From NCBI GenBank assembly GCA_910584055.1, contig CAJTZS010000025.1:1-57323 (forward strand): a stretch of DNA of 57,323 nucleotides, in the 5' to 3' direction. Each line of letters opens with the position of its first letter. Position 1 is the first letter of the stretch. The DNA is from an uncultured Muribaculaceae bacterium. Its GTDB lineage: Bacteria; Bacteroidota; Bacteroidia; Bacteroidales; Muribaculaceae. The notes beneath the pieces are model-generated. The model saw only the letters and a list, made by a program, of their open reading frames with translations, did not search any database and was not told where the DNA came from. Made by a program: the position numbers and the translations under genes. This document shows positions 8,388 through 16,033 of the stretch, piece after piece.

Positions 8388-9353
8388 TTATATGTTCAGT
8401 AAAAAACGGAAGCGGAGCCAGATTTCACGGTGAAGATATTGGAACGGGGTTATCAACGGACGGAACGGTTTTTTATCACCGGTTGTAAAGATCAACAGGT
8501 CGCCATGTCGGCATGAAACCTCAATATCTTCGCCCAGCCGGATCGGCTCGCCGTCAATGTGCGCACTTCCGGGAGAACTCCTTCTAATCGTAGCCTCCCT
8601 TGCCTGCAACGTCTGTATGATCATATTGTTTTTAATCAACCCTGTGACCAGCTCAACACCCGCACGGGCTCGCGTCAAAGGAGTGCCGGCATGAATTATA
8701 GTGATGTCAAGAAGACCATCCCTTATCGATGCAGACGGAGCGATAAAGACATTATTGCCGTATTGCGAAGCGTTGCAGGCAGCTACAATGAATGCCTTAA
8801 CATGAAACGAGTGCCCGTCAGCCGTTATTTCATATTCTTCCGGCTGGAATTTCAGATATTCCTCGAAAGCGCTACGCATATAATTTATCAGCCCGCGCTG
8901 ACGCGAACGGGCGAACTTCTCACTAACTGCGGCATCGAATCCAAGACCGAAAGTGCAAAAGAAAGGATGACCGCCCGCCTCACAGGAATCGCAAGCAACA
9001 ATATTGCGACGTGCTATTACATCAAGGGCATGATGGATATCCATGGTAAGACCCATATGCCTGGCAAGACCGTTGCCTGAGCCCAAGGGGATTATTCCAA
9101 GTGCGGTGGCTGTGCCACGAAGCGATGAAGCCACCTCGTTGACGGTGCCGTCACCACCGGCAGCGATAACACCCAAATAACCTCTGCGGGCAGCCTCCGC
9201 CGCAAACCGGGACGCATCGCCCGGCCCTTCAGTATACAGCACTTCGACATCAATCCCCTCCCTGCCGAGACGGCGCACACATTTAGCCGCCACACCTTTC
9301 TTGGCGGTAGTGCCCGAAATGGGATTGATTATAAGCAGACACTTCTGGCGCAT
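8388..9353 (-). CDS. Diacylglycerol kinase family lipid kinase (YegS/DgkB-like)
   Basis: A 321-residue member of the DAGK catalytic-domain family, which phosphorylates lipids such as diacylglycerol or sphingosine-like alcohols using ATP. The nucleotide-binding motif GGDGTVNEV is at about residues 66-74, preceded by the family N-terminus (LLIINPISGT) and followed by IPLGSGNGLARHMG. The C-terminal beta-sandwich carries HIDGEPIRLG. The length suits the soluble YegS/BmrU/DgkB type. Bacteroidales make sphingolipids, so a sphingoid substrate is possible, but the sequence does not show it. It is a single gene, convergent with the TPR gene and divergent from the rhomboids. Confidence 0.88.
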   Translation of the reverse strand: MRQKCLLIINPISGTTAKKGVAAKCVRRLGREGIDVEVLYTEGPGDASRFAAEAARRGYLGVIAAGGDGTVNEVASSLRGTATALGIIPLGSGNGLARHMGLTMDIHHALDVIARRNIVACDSCEAGGHPFFCTFGLGFDAAVSEKFARSRQRGLINYMRSAFEEYLKFQPEEYEITADGHSFHVKAFIVAACNASQYGNNVFIAPSASIRDGLLDITIIHAGTPLTRARAGVELVTGLIKNNMIIQTLQAREATIRRSSPGSAHIDGEPIRLGEDIEVSCRHGDLLIFTTGDKKPFRPLITPFQYLHREIWLRFRFLLNI

Positions 9354-9437
9354 TTATAACTTTTGTAACTTTTGTAAATTCGTGTTAAATTCAAAAACAC
9401 TTCTATAGTTTATTTACGTTTTTATGATGTTTTTTAT

Positions 9438-9445
9438 TATTTTTG
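9438..9445 (+). promoter_or_regulatory. -7 box of the rhomboid pair
   Basis: TATTTTTG fits TAnnTTTG. A TTG codon in frame with the rhomboid overlaps this box, which rules it out as the start and supports ATG 9482. Confidence 0.6.
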
Positions 9446-9481
9446 TGGGAAATTTTCAATAGATTCAATAGAATTACAGAA

Positions 9482-10243
9482 ATGAATTCATATAACTCAG
9501 GAAATTGGCCTCCGGTTACCAAAAACCTCATAATCATCAATTCGCTGATATGGCTCGTGGAGTATCTCTTCCGCAATTTTGCCGAAACAGGGTTGTTGGC
9601 ACATTGCGGGCTCCACTTCATCGGGTCAGACGTGTTCAACCCCGTGCAGCCGATCACGTACATGTTCCTTCACGATCCGTCTTCTCCGATGCATGTATTT
9701 TTCAATATGTTTTCCCTTTGGATGTTCGGACGCATGCTTGAGAACATATGGGGATCCAAACGGTTTTTCATATTCTATATGGTATGCGGCATCGGAGCGG
9801 CATTTGTGCAGGAAGCCGTATGGGCGTTGACATGGCATAATGACTATATTGAAGGTATCGCCCGCTTGAACGGCATGACATTTGACCACATGAAAGAAAT
9901 TGTGGACCAGGCCGCAGCAGCGGGAGACGGCAGATTCCTACGCGGCATGGCCGAGATGAAAAGCCAGATGGTAACCATCGGAGCATCAGGTGCAGTGTTC
10001 GGCATATTGCTCGGTTTTGCTTTCGTGTTTCCGAACATACCCATGTATCTTTTCTTCATTCCCATACCTATCAAGGCCAAGTATATGGTTGCAGGGTACG
10101 CGGTGCTTGAATTTTTCTTCGGTGTAGGAGGGCGGATGGACTCAGTTGCCCACTTCGCCCATCTCGGAGGCATGATATTCGGACTGTTGATTCTATTATA
10201 TTGGAAAAAGAAAGGGACTTTACGTGGCGGAGGCTTTTATTGA
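9482..10243 (+). CDS. Rhomboid family intramembrane serine protease (first of pair)
   Basis: A 253-residue polytopic membrane protein of the rhomboid family, which cleaves transmembrane helices within the bilayer. The catalytic serine is in GASGAVFG (Ser about 169) and the histidine in HFAHLGG (His about 217). The conserved HxxxN region of helix 2 is present as HVFFNMFSLW. It has a longer than usual hydrophilic insert (about 118-160) between early helices and the serine loop. The start at 9482 is chosen because the upstream in-frame TTG lies in the promoter. It overlaps the second rhomboid gene by 20 bases, implying translational coupling. Confidence 0.92.
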   Translation: MNSYNSGNWPPVTKNLIIINSLIWLVEYLFRNFAETGLLAHCGLHFIGSDVFNPVQPITYMFLHDPSSPMHVFFNMFSLWMFGRMLENIWGSKRFFIFYMVCGIGAAFVQEAVWALTWHNDYIEGIARLNGMTFDHMKEIVDQAAAAGDGRFLRGMAEMKSQMVTIGASGAVFGILLGFAFVFPNIPMYLFFIPIPIKAKYMVAGYAVLEFFFGVGGRMDSVAHFAHLGGMIFGLLILLYWKKKGTLRGGGFY

Positions 10244-11114
10244 CAAATACAGACGGTTCTGCGGCAACTCCGGCATCCTTGCCGGTCTGACAGGCTTGAA
10301 CTTAATAATCGGCGCGACCCTCTGGATCGTGACGATGATAATTCACTTCGCACATAAAAGCCCCGATTCACTGATTTATACCCTCGCGCTTCCCTCTGCC
10401 CTCCATATTTTCGCCACCCATCCTTGGACATTGCTAACCTACATGGTGACGCACTTCTCGCCGCTCCACCTCATATTCAATGTGCTGTGGCTGTATTGGT
10501 TCGGCAGACTGATCATTTTATCATCAGGAGAAAAAGGGCTGCTGTCAAGCTATATCGGAGGAGGCATCACAGGAGGGGCGGCATATATCGTGGCATCCAT
10601 TTCAGGAGCGCCAGCCGGAGCATATCTCTGCGGCGCATCAGCATCCGTACTCGCCATCATGACGGTTGTGGCACTGACAATGCCGGATTACGAAATAAAC
10701 ATGTTCCTGTTCGGTCGCGTTAAAATAAAATGGTTTGCCCTCGTCTGCATCCTCTTCACCCTCATCGGCACAAGCGGCGGCTCAACCGGAGGCTCACTCG
10801 CCCATCTCGGAGGGATACTTTTCGGTGCGGTTTATGCGATGGCAATCAGACGGCGGCTAACCGAGAAAGATTCCTTACTTAACCTCATAAAAAAAGGTAA
10901 AGAGAAAGCGACATCACAGGTAAAATATGTCAAACCTCATCGACCCAAGAACGCAGAAGCGATGGTAAAGGCAACAGAGGGGAAACTTTGTGACCACGAA
11001 CGTCTTGACGAACTTCTCGACAAAATCAGGCTTTCAGGCTACAGTTCCCTCACCGACCATGAACGCCGGGAACTGAACGCCCTCTCCGCCCGCCTCCGCA
11101 ATTCCACGAAATAA
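10224..11114 (+). CDS. Rhomboid protease with C-terminal DUF6576-like domain (second of pair)
   Basis: A 296-residue second rhomboid. The catalytic serine is in CGASASVLAIM (Ser about 139), the histidine in SLAHLGG (His about 194), and HLIFNVLWLY forms the HxxxN region. After the membrane domain (to about 215) comes a charged linker and a short helical domain (about 255-290: LDELLDKIRLSGYSSLTDHE) that fits DUF6576, often found at the end of Bacteroidota rhomboids. It begins with GTG at 10224 inside the end of the first rhomboid gene. Two active rhomboids in one unit suggest a division of substrates or a complex, but neither is shown. Confidence 0.9.
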   Translation: MAEAFIDKYRRFCGNSGILAGLTGLNLIIGATLWIVTMIIHFAHKSPDSLIYTLALPSALHIFATHPWTLLTYMVTHFSPLHLIFNVLWLYWFGRLIILSSGEKGLLSSYIGGGITGGAAYIVASISGAPAGAYLCGASASVLAIMTVVALTMPDYEINMFLFGRVKIKWFALVCILFTLIGTSGGSTGGSLAHLGGILFGAVYAMAIRRRLTEKDSLLNLIKKGKEKATSQVKYVKPHRPKNAEAMVKATEGKLCDHERLDELLDKIRLSGYSSLTDHERRELNALSARLRNSTK

Positions 11115-11116
11115 TC

Positions 11117-11166
11117 CCCCTCCAATAATTACACATTAGACATTACACATTAAACATTAATACATT
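11117..11166. repeat. AT-rich CATTA-type short repeats
   Basis: Degenerate tandem units such as ACATTAGACATTACACATTAA fill this gap. A similar run lies at 33640-33675, upstream of the Mrp gene. Such runs are common between Bacteroidota genes; no function is known. Confidence 0.5.
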
Positions 11167-11199
11167 GTGTTTCTCCCAGTCATAAAACCATTATTCAGA

Positions 11200-12255
11200 A
11201 TGATCCTGAGGATAGCGTCTTTTATCCTCTTCCTTCTGACAATCCTTGCGGCATACGGCGGAAGGATCAACCCTGAATACATTATGTTTCCTTCGGCACT
11301 CACATTGGCACTACCCTACTTCGTGATAGCGACGCTCATAGTGACAGTGGCGTGGCTGTGTTCGGGACGTTGGTTCACAGCAGCCATCGGAGTGCTGGCA
11401 CTCGTGGCGGCATGGGAGCCGATCTCCACGGCTGTCCCACTGCATTTTTCTTCAAAGCCCACCAACCCTAACCGCACATTCTCCCTCCTTACATACAATA
11501 TCCTCCATGGTCAAGACCAACAAGACCCACAGATGAAAGCCGGAAACCGTTCATTTCAATATGTGCTGGATTCGGACGCAGACCTTGTGGGGCTACAGGA
11601 ATTAATAAATATAGATGACAGCTACGAGGTGCCTAAATTTGAAGGAGCGCTCCGTGATTCCCTGCTAAAAAAGTATCCTTATCGCGCCGGCACAGCTAAT
11701 TGCGACCTGAAGGTATGGTCTAAATACCCGGTGAAGCTCATCAATGAATATCCCACCTTTTCACTGTATGAAGTTAAGATGCCATGGGGTAAACTCAACT
11801 GGATAAACATGCACATGATTTCATTCCATCTCTCGGATGAAGAACGCAAAGTTATGCGCGATGTCATATCCGTAAAAGACACGGAAGAAGGGTTGAAGGA
11901 GATGAAGGGTTCAATACGGGATAAACTGAAAACCGGTTTCAGAGACCGGGCAGAACGCTCACGCGCAATGAGAGAAATTGTTGACGGGCTGAAAGGTCCG
12001 GTGATAATAAGCGGCGATTTCAACGATGTCCCGGAATCTTATGCCTATAGAATAGTCAAAGGCGACGATCTCGGCGATGCATACGCAGAGACCGCCTTCG
12101 GTCCGGCGATAACCTACAACCGCCACGGCTTCTGGTTTCACCTTGACCAGATCTTTTACAGCCCAGACACCCTCAAACCCCTCAGCGTGAAGAAGGGCAC
12201 ACTGAAGAGTAGCGACCATTATCCCCTCCTATCCGAATTTGAATGGATAAAATAG
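11200..12255 (+). CDS. Membrane-anchored endonuclease/exonuclease/phosphatase (EEP) family protein
   Basis: A 351-residue protein with three N-terminal hydrophobic helices (about 1-95), then an EEP domain exposed outside the cytoplasm. Family motifs are present: LLTYNILHG, the metal-binding glutamate in LQEL, IISGDFNDVP and the terminal SDHYPLL containing the catalytic Asp-His. The superfamily hydrolyses phosphodiesters in DNA, RNA, sphingomyelin or inositides; the three-helix anchored form is frequent in Bacteroidota and its substrate is unknown. The start is set at ATG 11200, giving a clean first helix. A GTG at 11167 is an alternative that would add 11 residues. Confidence 0.85.
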   Translation: MILRIASFILFLLTILAAYGGRINPEYIMFPSALTLALPYFVIATLIVTVAWLCSGRWFTAAIGVLALVAAWEPISTAVPLHFSSKPTNPNRTFSLLTYNILHGQDQQDPQMKAGNRSFQYVLDSDADLVGLQELINIDDSYEVPKFEGALRDSLLKKYPYRAGTANCDLKVWSKYPVKLINEYPTFSLYEVKMPWGKLNWINMHMISFHLSDEERKVMRDVISVKDTEEGLKEMKGSIRDKLKTGFRDRAERSRAMREIVDGLKGPVIISGDFNDVPESYAYRIVKGDDLGDAYAETAFGPAITYNRHGFWFHLDQIFYSPDTLKPLSVKKGTLKSSDHYPLLSEFEWIK

Positions 12256-12327
12256 GTTAAGTTTAGCGAGCTCCGCTCGCGGCTAATAACCGTAATAAAA
12301 AACAAACCAAACAACAATAACTTTTAT

Positions 12328-14433
12328 ATGAAAAAAATTCTTACAATCATGGCAAGTGCTTTCTTACTTGCCGCCTCACCCCAGATTATGGCACAGGAAA
12401 GAGAAAATCCCTTCATGAAGCCATACGACACCAAGTATGGAATCCCTCCGTTCGACAAAATCCAGGTATCCGATTTTTTGCCGGCGATCAAAGCCGGAAT
12501 CGCCGAGCAGGAGCAGAACCTACGCAACATCACCCGCAACCGCGCCGTTCCTGATTTCGACAATACGATTCTCCCTCTTGAGAACCTTTCCCCGATTCTG
12601 GAACGTGTGTCAGGCGTATTCTATCATTATGAGGAGGCTCTCTCCACCCCTGAATTGGCAGAAATAGCAGACCAGGCAATCCCTTTGCTCAACGATGCTT
12701 CCAATAAGGTGAACCTTGACGAGGCTCTATTCCAGCGTATCCAACAGATTTATGACCGCCGCGATAAAATGGGGCTCACACCCGTGCAGAAACGCGTGGT
12801 GGAGAAATACTATCGCAGCTTCGCCGAGCAAGGCGCTGCCCTTCCTGCCGACAAGAAAGCTGAATTGGTGAAAGTGAACGATGAACTCTCGAAACTCTTC
12901 ATCCAGTTCAACCGCAATCTGCTTGCCGCCACAAACGCTTTCTATATCACGGTGTATGACAAGGAGGATCTTGCAGGTCTGCCGGAATCATCAATAGCCA
13001 ATGCCGCTGCCGAGGCAAAGAGCCGTGGCCTTGACGGTCTGTGGGTGTTCACGCTCCATGGACCAAGCCGCCTGCCGGTGCTCCAAAGCGCTGATTCGCG
13101 AGGCCTTCGTGAAGCGATGTACAAAGGGTACACCTCCCTGGCATTCACAGGTGCCAACAGCAACTTGCCGGTGATCGAGAAAATCGTGAAACTGCGCGAT
13201 CAGAAAGCGAAAATAATGGGCTTCGACAATTTCGCCCAGATGATGACGAGCCGCGTGATGGCGAAAATTCCGGAAGCGGCATCCGACCTCCTTCTCAGCG
13301 TGTTCGAGCCGGCCGTGAAACGTTCGGCGGAAGAAGTGAAGGATATGCAGGCTTATGTTGATGCGCATGGCGGCAATTTCAAGATCGCGCCATGGGACTA
13401 TTACTACTATGCGGGAAAAGTCAAAAGCCAGAAATTCGATCTCAACGAGAATGATATCCGCCCCTATTTCTCTCTCGACAATGTGCTGAAAGGGATGTTC
13501 GACTGCGCGGAGAAGCTCTGGGGAATAAAGATGGTGCCAATGCCCGATGCTCCTAAATATATCAAGGACATGGCCGTCTATGATGTTGTGGACGCCAAGA
13601 CAGGAGAACATGTGGCGGTATGGATGTGCGACTACTTCCCCCGTGCTTCCAAACGTCAGGGCGCATGGATGGAACAGCTCCAGAGCTGCGGCATCTTCGA
13701 AGACGGCAAAGAGCGTCGCCCAATCGTATATAATGTCGGCAACTTCACTCCTCCGGCAGGTGACGTACCGGCACTCCTCACCATTGATGAGGTCGAGACC
13801 ACTTTCCACGAGTTCGGCCACGCACTCCAGGCAATCCTCTCCCGCGCTCCCTATAAATCCCTTGCAGGAACCAACGTAGACCGCGACTATGTGGAGATGT
13901 GTTCCCAGATCAACGAGCATTGGGCATTCGAACCGGAAGTGTTGAAGAGCTATGCCCGCCATTATAAGACCGGAGAACCCATTCCTGACGAGCTAATCGA
14001 GAAAATAGGGAAAGCATCCAAGTTTAACCAAGGTTTCGTCACCACTGAACTTGCAGGAGCCGCGCTCCTCGACCTCAAATACGGTCAGACCCCGGAAGTT
14101 GACGATGTTGTTGCTTTCGAAAAGAAAGTAGGAGACGAAATCGGCATGCCTGCGGAGATAACCTATCGCTACCGTTCCCCTTATTTCAAACATATCTTCG
14201 GCAGCGACGGCTACGCCTCGGGCTACTACACCTATCTCTGGGCACAGGTGCTCGAAGCGGATGCATGGGAACTCTTCAAACAGAAAGGCATTTTCGACAA
14301 GAAAACCGCCGCTTCCTTCAAGAAGAACATCCTTGAATCCGGCGACACAGAAGACCCCATGGTCCTCTTCAAGAAATTCCGCGGCCACGCCCCCGACTCC
14401 AAGGCTCTCCTCCGCCTCCGCGGCTTCGAGTAA
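12328..14433 (+). CDS. dcp: Secreted M3 family oligopeptidase (Dcp-like)
   Basis: A 701-residue zinc peptidase of the thimet oligopeptidase/dipeptidyl carboxypeptidase family, exported by a signal peptide (cleaved near residues 22-23, QIMAQ). The zinc motif HEFGH lies at about residues 493-497, with the third ligand in DYVEMCSQ (Glu about 523). The C-terminal RYRSPYFKHIFGSDGYASGYYTYLW segment carries the substrate-binding Tyr and His residues of the Dcp branch. It trims short peptides, probably in the periplasm. The length agrees with family M3. It has its own short leader and ends at a hairpin terminator. The choice of Dcp over oligopeptidase A rests on the exported form and the sequence motifs. 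Confidence 0.9.
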   Translation: MKKILTIMASAFLLAASPQIMAQERENPFMKPYDTKYGIPPFDKIQVSDFLPAIKAGIAEQEQNLRNITRNRAVPDFDNTILPLENLSPILERVSGVFYHYEEALSTPELAEIADQAIPLLNDASNKVNLDEALFQRIQQIYDRRDKMGLTPVQKRVVEKYYRSFAEQGAALPADKKAELVKVNDELSKLFIQFNRNLLAATNAFYITVYDKEDLAGLPESSIANAAAEAKSRGLDGLWVFTLHGPSRLPVLQSADSRGLREAMYKGYTSLAFTGANSNLPVIEKIVKLRDQKAKIMGFDNFAQMMTSRVMAKIPEAASDLLLSVFEPAVKRSAEEVKDMQAYVDAHGGNFKIAPWDYYYYAGKVKSQKFDLNENDIRPYFSLDNVLKGMFDCAEKLWGIKMVPMPDAPKYIKDMAVYDVVDAKTGEHVAVWMCDYFPRASKRQGAWMEQLQSCGIFEDGKERRPIVYNVGNFTPPAGDVPALLTIDEVETTFHEFGHALQAILSRAPYKSLAGTNVDRDYVEMCSQINEHWAFEPEVLKSYARHYKTGEPIPDELIEKIGKASKFNQGFVTTELAGAALLDLKYGQTPEVDDVVAFEKKVGDEIGMPAEITYRYRSPYFKHIFGSDGYASGYYTYLWAQVLEADAWELFKQKGIFDKKTAASFKKNILESGDTEDPMVLFKKFRGHAPDSKALLRLRGFE

Positions 14434-14535
14434 TCGCCTGAACCACAATTAGTATGCAGAATTGCATTAATATGTGAAAGACAGATATGGAATAAAAGAA
14501 GCTGCTTAAATTCAATTATTCCTAATTCAGATATT

Positions 14536-14570
14536 GGACACCGGAAAAGAAATCCGGTGTCCTTCTCTTT
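14536..14570 (+). terminator. Terminator of the M3 peptidase gene
   Basis: A perfect 9-base stem (14536-14544 with 14554-14562) is followed by TTCTCTTT. It lies about 100 bases after the stop codon. Confidence 0.75.
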
Positions 14571-14644
14571 ATCTGTACCCCGTGAACCTGTCTAACTTAT
14601 CCCGAACACACGTTTAGAACGCGCATCGGCAAATTCATCACCTG

Positions 14645-14699
14645 AGGTTGTTTGGACTAAGAGTTTGTTTAACATTCGTAAATTAGTCTAAACAACTTC
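14645..14699 (+). promoter_or_regulatory. Recurrent 20-base motif, copy B, with an inverted half-copy
   Basis: Positions 14680-14699 read AAATTAGTCTAAACAACTTC, one base from the consensus shared with 2602-2621 and 57273-57292. An inverted partner at 14647-14660 (GTTGTTTGGACTAA) pairs with 14684-14697 at 13 of 14 positions. The site is about 35 bases upstream of the operon's -33 box, where an activator or repressor could bind. Confidence 0.45.
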
Positions 14700-14733
14700 A
14701 ATTAAAGAACATTGCATCCGAAAATCTTATTTC

Positions 14734-14765
14734 GTTGGAGAATTAAGATAAATTTTTTAACTTTG
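14734..14765 (+). promoter_or_regulatory. Promoter of the dockerin operon
   Basis: GTTG (14734-14737) and TAACTTTG (14758-14765) are 20 bases apart, a good Bacteroidota promoter. The predicted start is near 14772, about 310 bases before the first chosen start codon. Confidence 0.65.
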
Positions 14766-14771
14766 CACAGC

Positions 14772-15082
14772 GGTAGGCGCATGCCACACCGTTATACATA
14801 TTGAAAAGCGTTTTTGCTTTATCCGATTACTGAAAATCGCCAAATTTTTCACCCAAGGATAACGCAGATTTGACGCTCATGCTTGTCGCAATATGTCCAC
14901 CCTCCGGCAAGAGGGTGGAAGCTATATTCCGATAACAGCGTGGGGGTGGACTGTTTATTTCGGGTAAGGCGTTTGGCGATGCCTCAGTAATGAATAAACA
15001 ATCGTCGCTCCACGCTTTTCTCATAATCAATATTCTAATATTATTGCCTTTAGGGAGCGTTATCGGCAAGACAGCAACAACA
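14772..15082 (+). promoter_or_regulatory. Long structured 5' leader of the dockerin operon
   Basis: The leader contains several strong helices. A 9-base hairpin (14896-14904 with 14911-14919) is extended by AATAT/ATATT (14890-14894 with 14923-14927). Two long-range stems nest further down: 14937-14943 with 15010-15016 and 14952-14959 with 14993-15000, enclosing a small AGGC/GCCT hairpin (14967-14970 with 14981-14984). The region is too structured and long for a plain leader and lacks motifs of a riboswitch class that I recognise. An in-frame ATG at 14990 falls inside the 3' half of the second stem, so I treat it as leader, not coding. Confidence 0.5.
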
Positions 15083-16027
15083 ATGAAAAAGTTTCTATCT
15101 CTTGTTGCAGGAATTGTCTTCTTATCCCTGCAATCCTTTGCCCAGACAGCGCTTATCGCCACATTGACCCATCAAGGAGAGGTCATAACTTTTTATGGCT
15201 CCGATGCGCTGATCAATGCAAATAATGCCGCTGAAGATGATGATGTGATTACGCTTTCATCCGGGTCTTTTACAGGAACAACAATCAATAAAAGGCTTAC
15301 AATTAGAGGAGCCGGAATGGAATTGGATAATAATCCGACCTACCTTGCCTCTTTGTCGTTTGACGAAAATAAACCTGGATGTACCATCGAAGGATTAAGA
15401 ATTGGGAGTTTGAATCTGTATAATTCCTCTGATATGAAAATTATTAAATGTCAGATTCTAAATCCTTGTGGGCAAAATTCTAAAAACTCCACTTGGATAA
15501 ATTCCATCATCGATCGCGAAATTTCCCTATATCAACCATCTACATTTTTAAATTGCATTCTTAGGAATCCAAGGCAAGGGAGCATGAGTATTCTTAACAA
15601 TTGCATAATCGTCAATGATCAAACAAGAGGCGGCATATACATGGGGAACCTCACATTGAAAGATTGCGTCTATATCGACTACGCTGTTTCCTCCGACAAT
15701 ATGATATCTAAAACTAGTGAAATCACCACTGTCAATTGCCGGTATCAAGGGAATGCGACTAATTTCTTTCAGAATTCCGAACAAGTTAACTGCGAACAGA
15801 TCGGTTCTTCGGAAGTAATATTTAAGGAAGGGGGATATTATGAATTGGTGGATAATCTTGCAGATGTCTGGATTGGAAGCGATGGGTCGCAAATTGGTTT
15901 GCATGGTGGGAACATGCCTTTTGACCCTGTTCCCACAAATCCTCAGATAACTAAATTCAATGTTGCCTCCAAGACATCGGCAGACGGTAAGTTAAGCGTT
16001 GATATCGAGGTGAAAGCCGCTCAGTAA
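15083..16027 (+). CDS. Exported beta-helix-like protein of unknown function
   Basis: A 314-residue protein with a signal peptide (MKKFLSLVAGIVFLSLQSFAQ). From about residue 30 to 270 it shows short repeating strands typical of a right-handed beta-helix or pectin-lyase-like fold (GTTINKRLTIRGAGM, CTIEGLRIGSLNLYNSSDMKIIKCQI, MSILNNCIIVND, MGNLTLKDCVYID). No catalytic signature is visible. The C-terminal 30 residues (PQITKFNVASKTSADG) form a strand-rich linker. The start at 15083 is chosen because it gives a clean signal peptide; ATG 14990 would lie in leader structure. It is first in an operon with the dockerin protein, 6 bases apart. Enzymatic and adhesive roles are both possible. Confidence 0.7.
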   Translation: MKKFLSLVAGIVFLSLQSFAQTALIATLTHQGEVITFYGSDALINANNAAEDDDVITLSSGSFTGTTINKRLTIRGAGMELDNNPTYLASLSFDENKPGCTIEGLRIGSLNLYNSSDMKIIKCQILNPCGQNSKNSTWINSIIDREISLYQPSTFLNCILRNPRQGSMSILNNCIIVNDQTRGGIYMGNLTLKDCVYIDYAVSSDNMISKTSEITTVNCRYQGNATNFFQNSEQVNCEQIGSSEVIFKEGGYYELVDNLADVWIGSDGSQIGLHGGNMPFDPVPTNPQITKFNVASKTSADGKLSVDIEVKAAQ

Positions 16028-16033
16028 GCCATC

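Noticed and set aside
9443..9481. Upstream TTG start for the first rhomboid.
   Set aside because: The codon overlaps the -7 promoter box, so it is unlikely to be in the mRNA; ATG 9482 gives the normal rhomboid N-terminus.
12991..13962. A 323-codon minus-strand frame.
   Set aside because: Antisense to the M3 peptidase, whose zinc motif and length are complete; no family features in the antisense product.
14990..15082. Upstream ATG start for the beta-helix-like protein.
   Set aside because: It would put 31 residues ahead of a clean signal peptide and lies within a base-paired part of the leader.
14772..15082. A known riboswitch (cobalamin, SAM, TPP) in the leader.
   Set aside because: None of the conserved core boxes of these classes could be found by eye; left as an unclassified structured leader.
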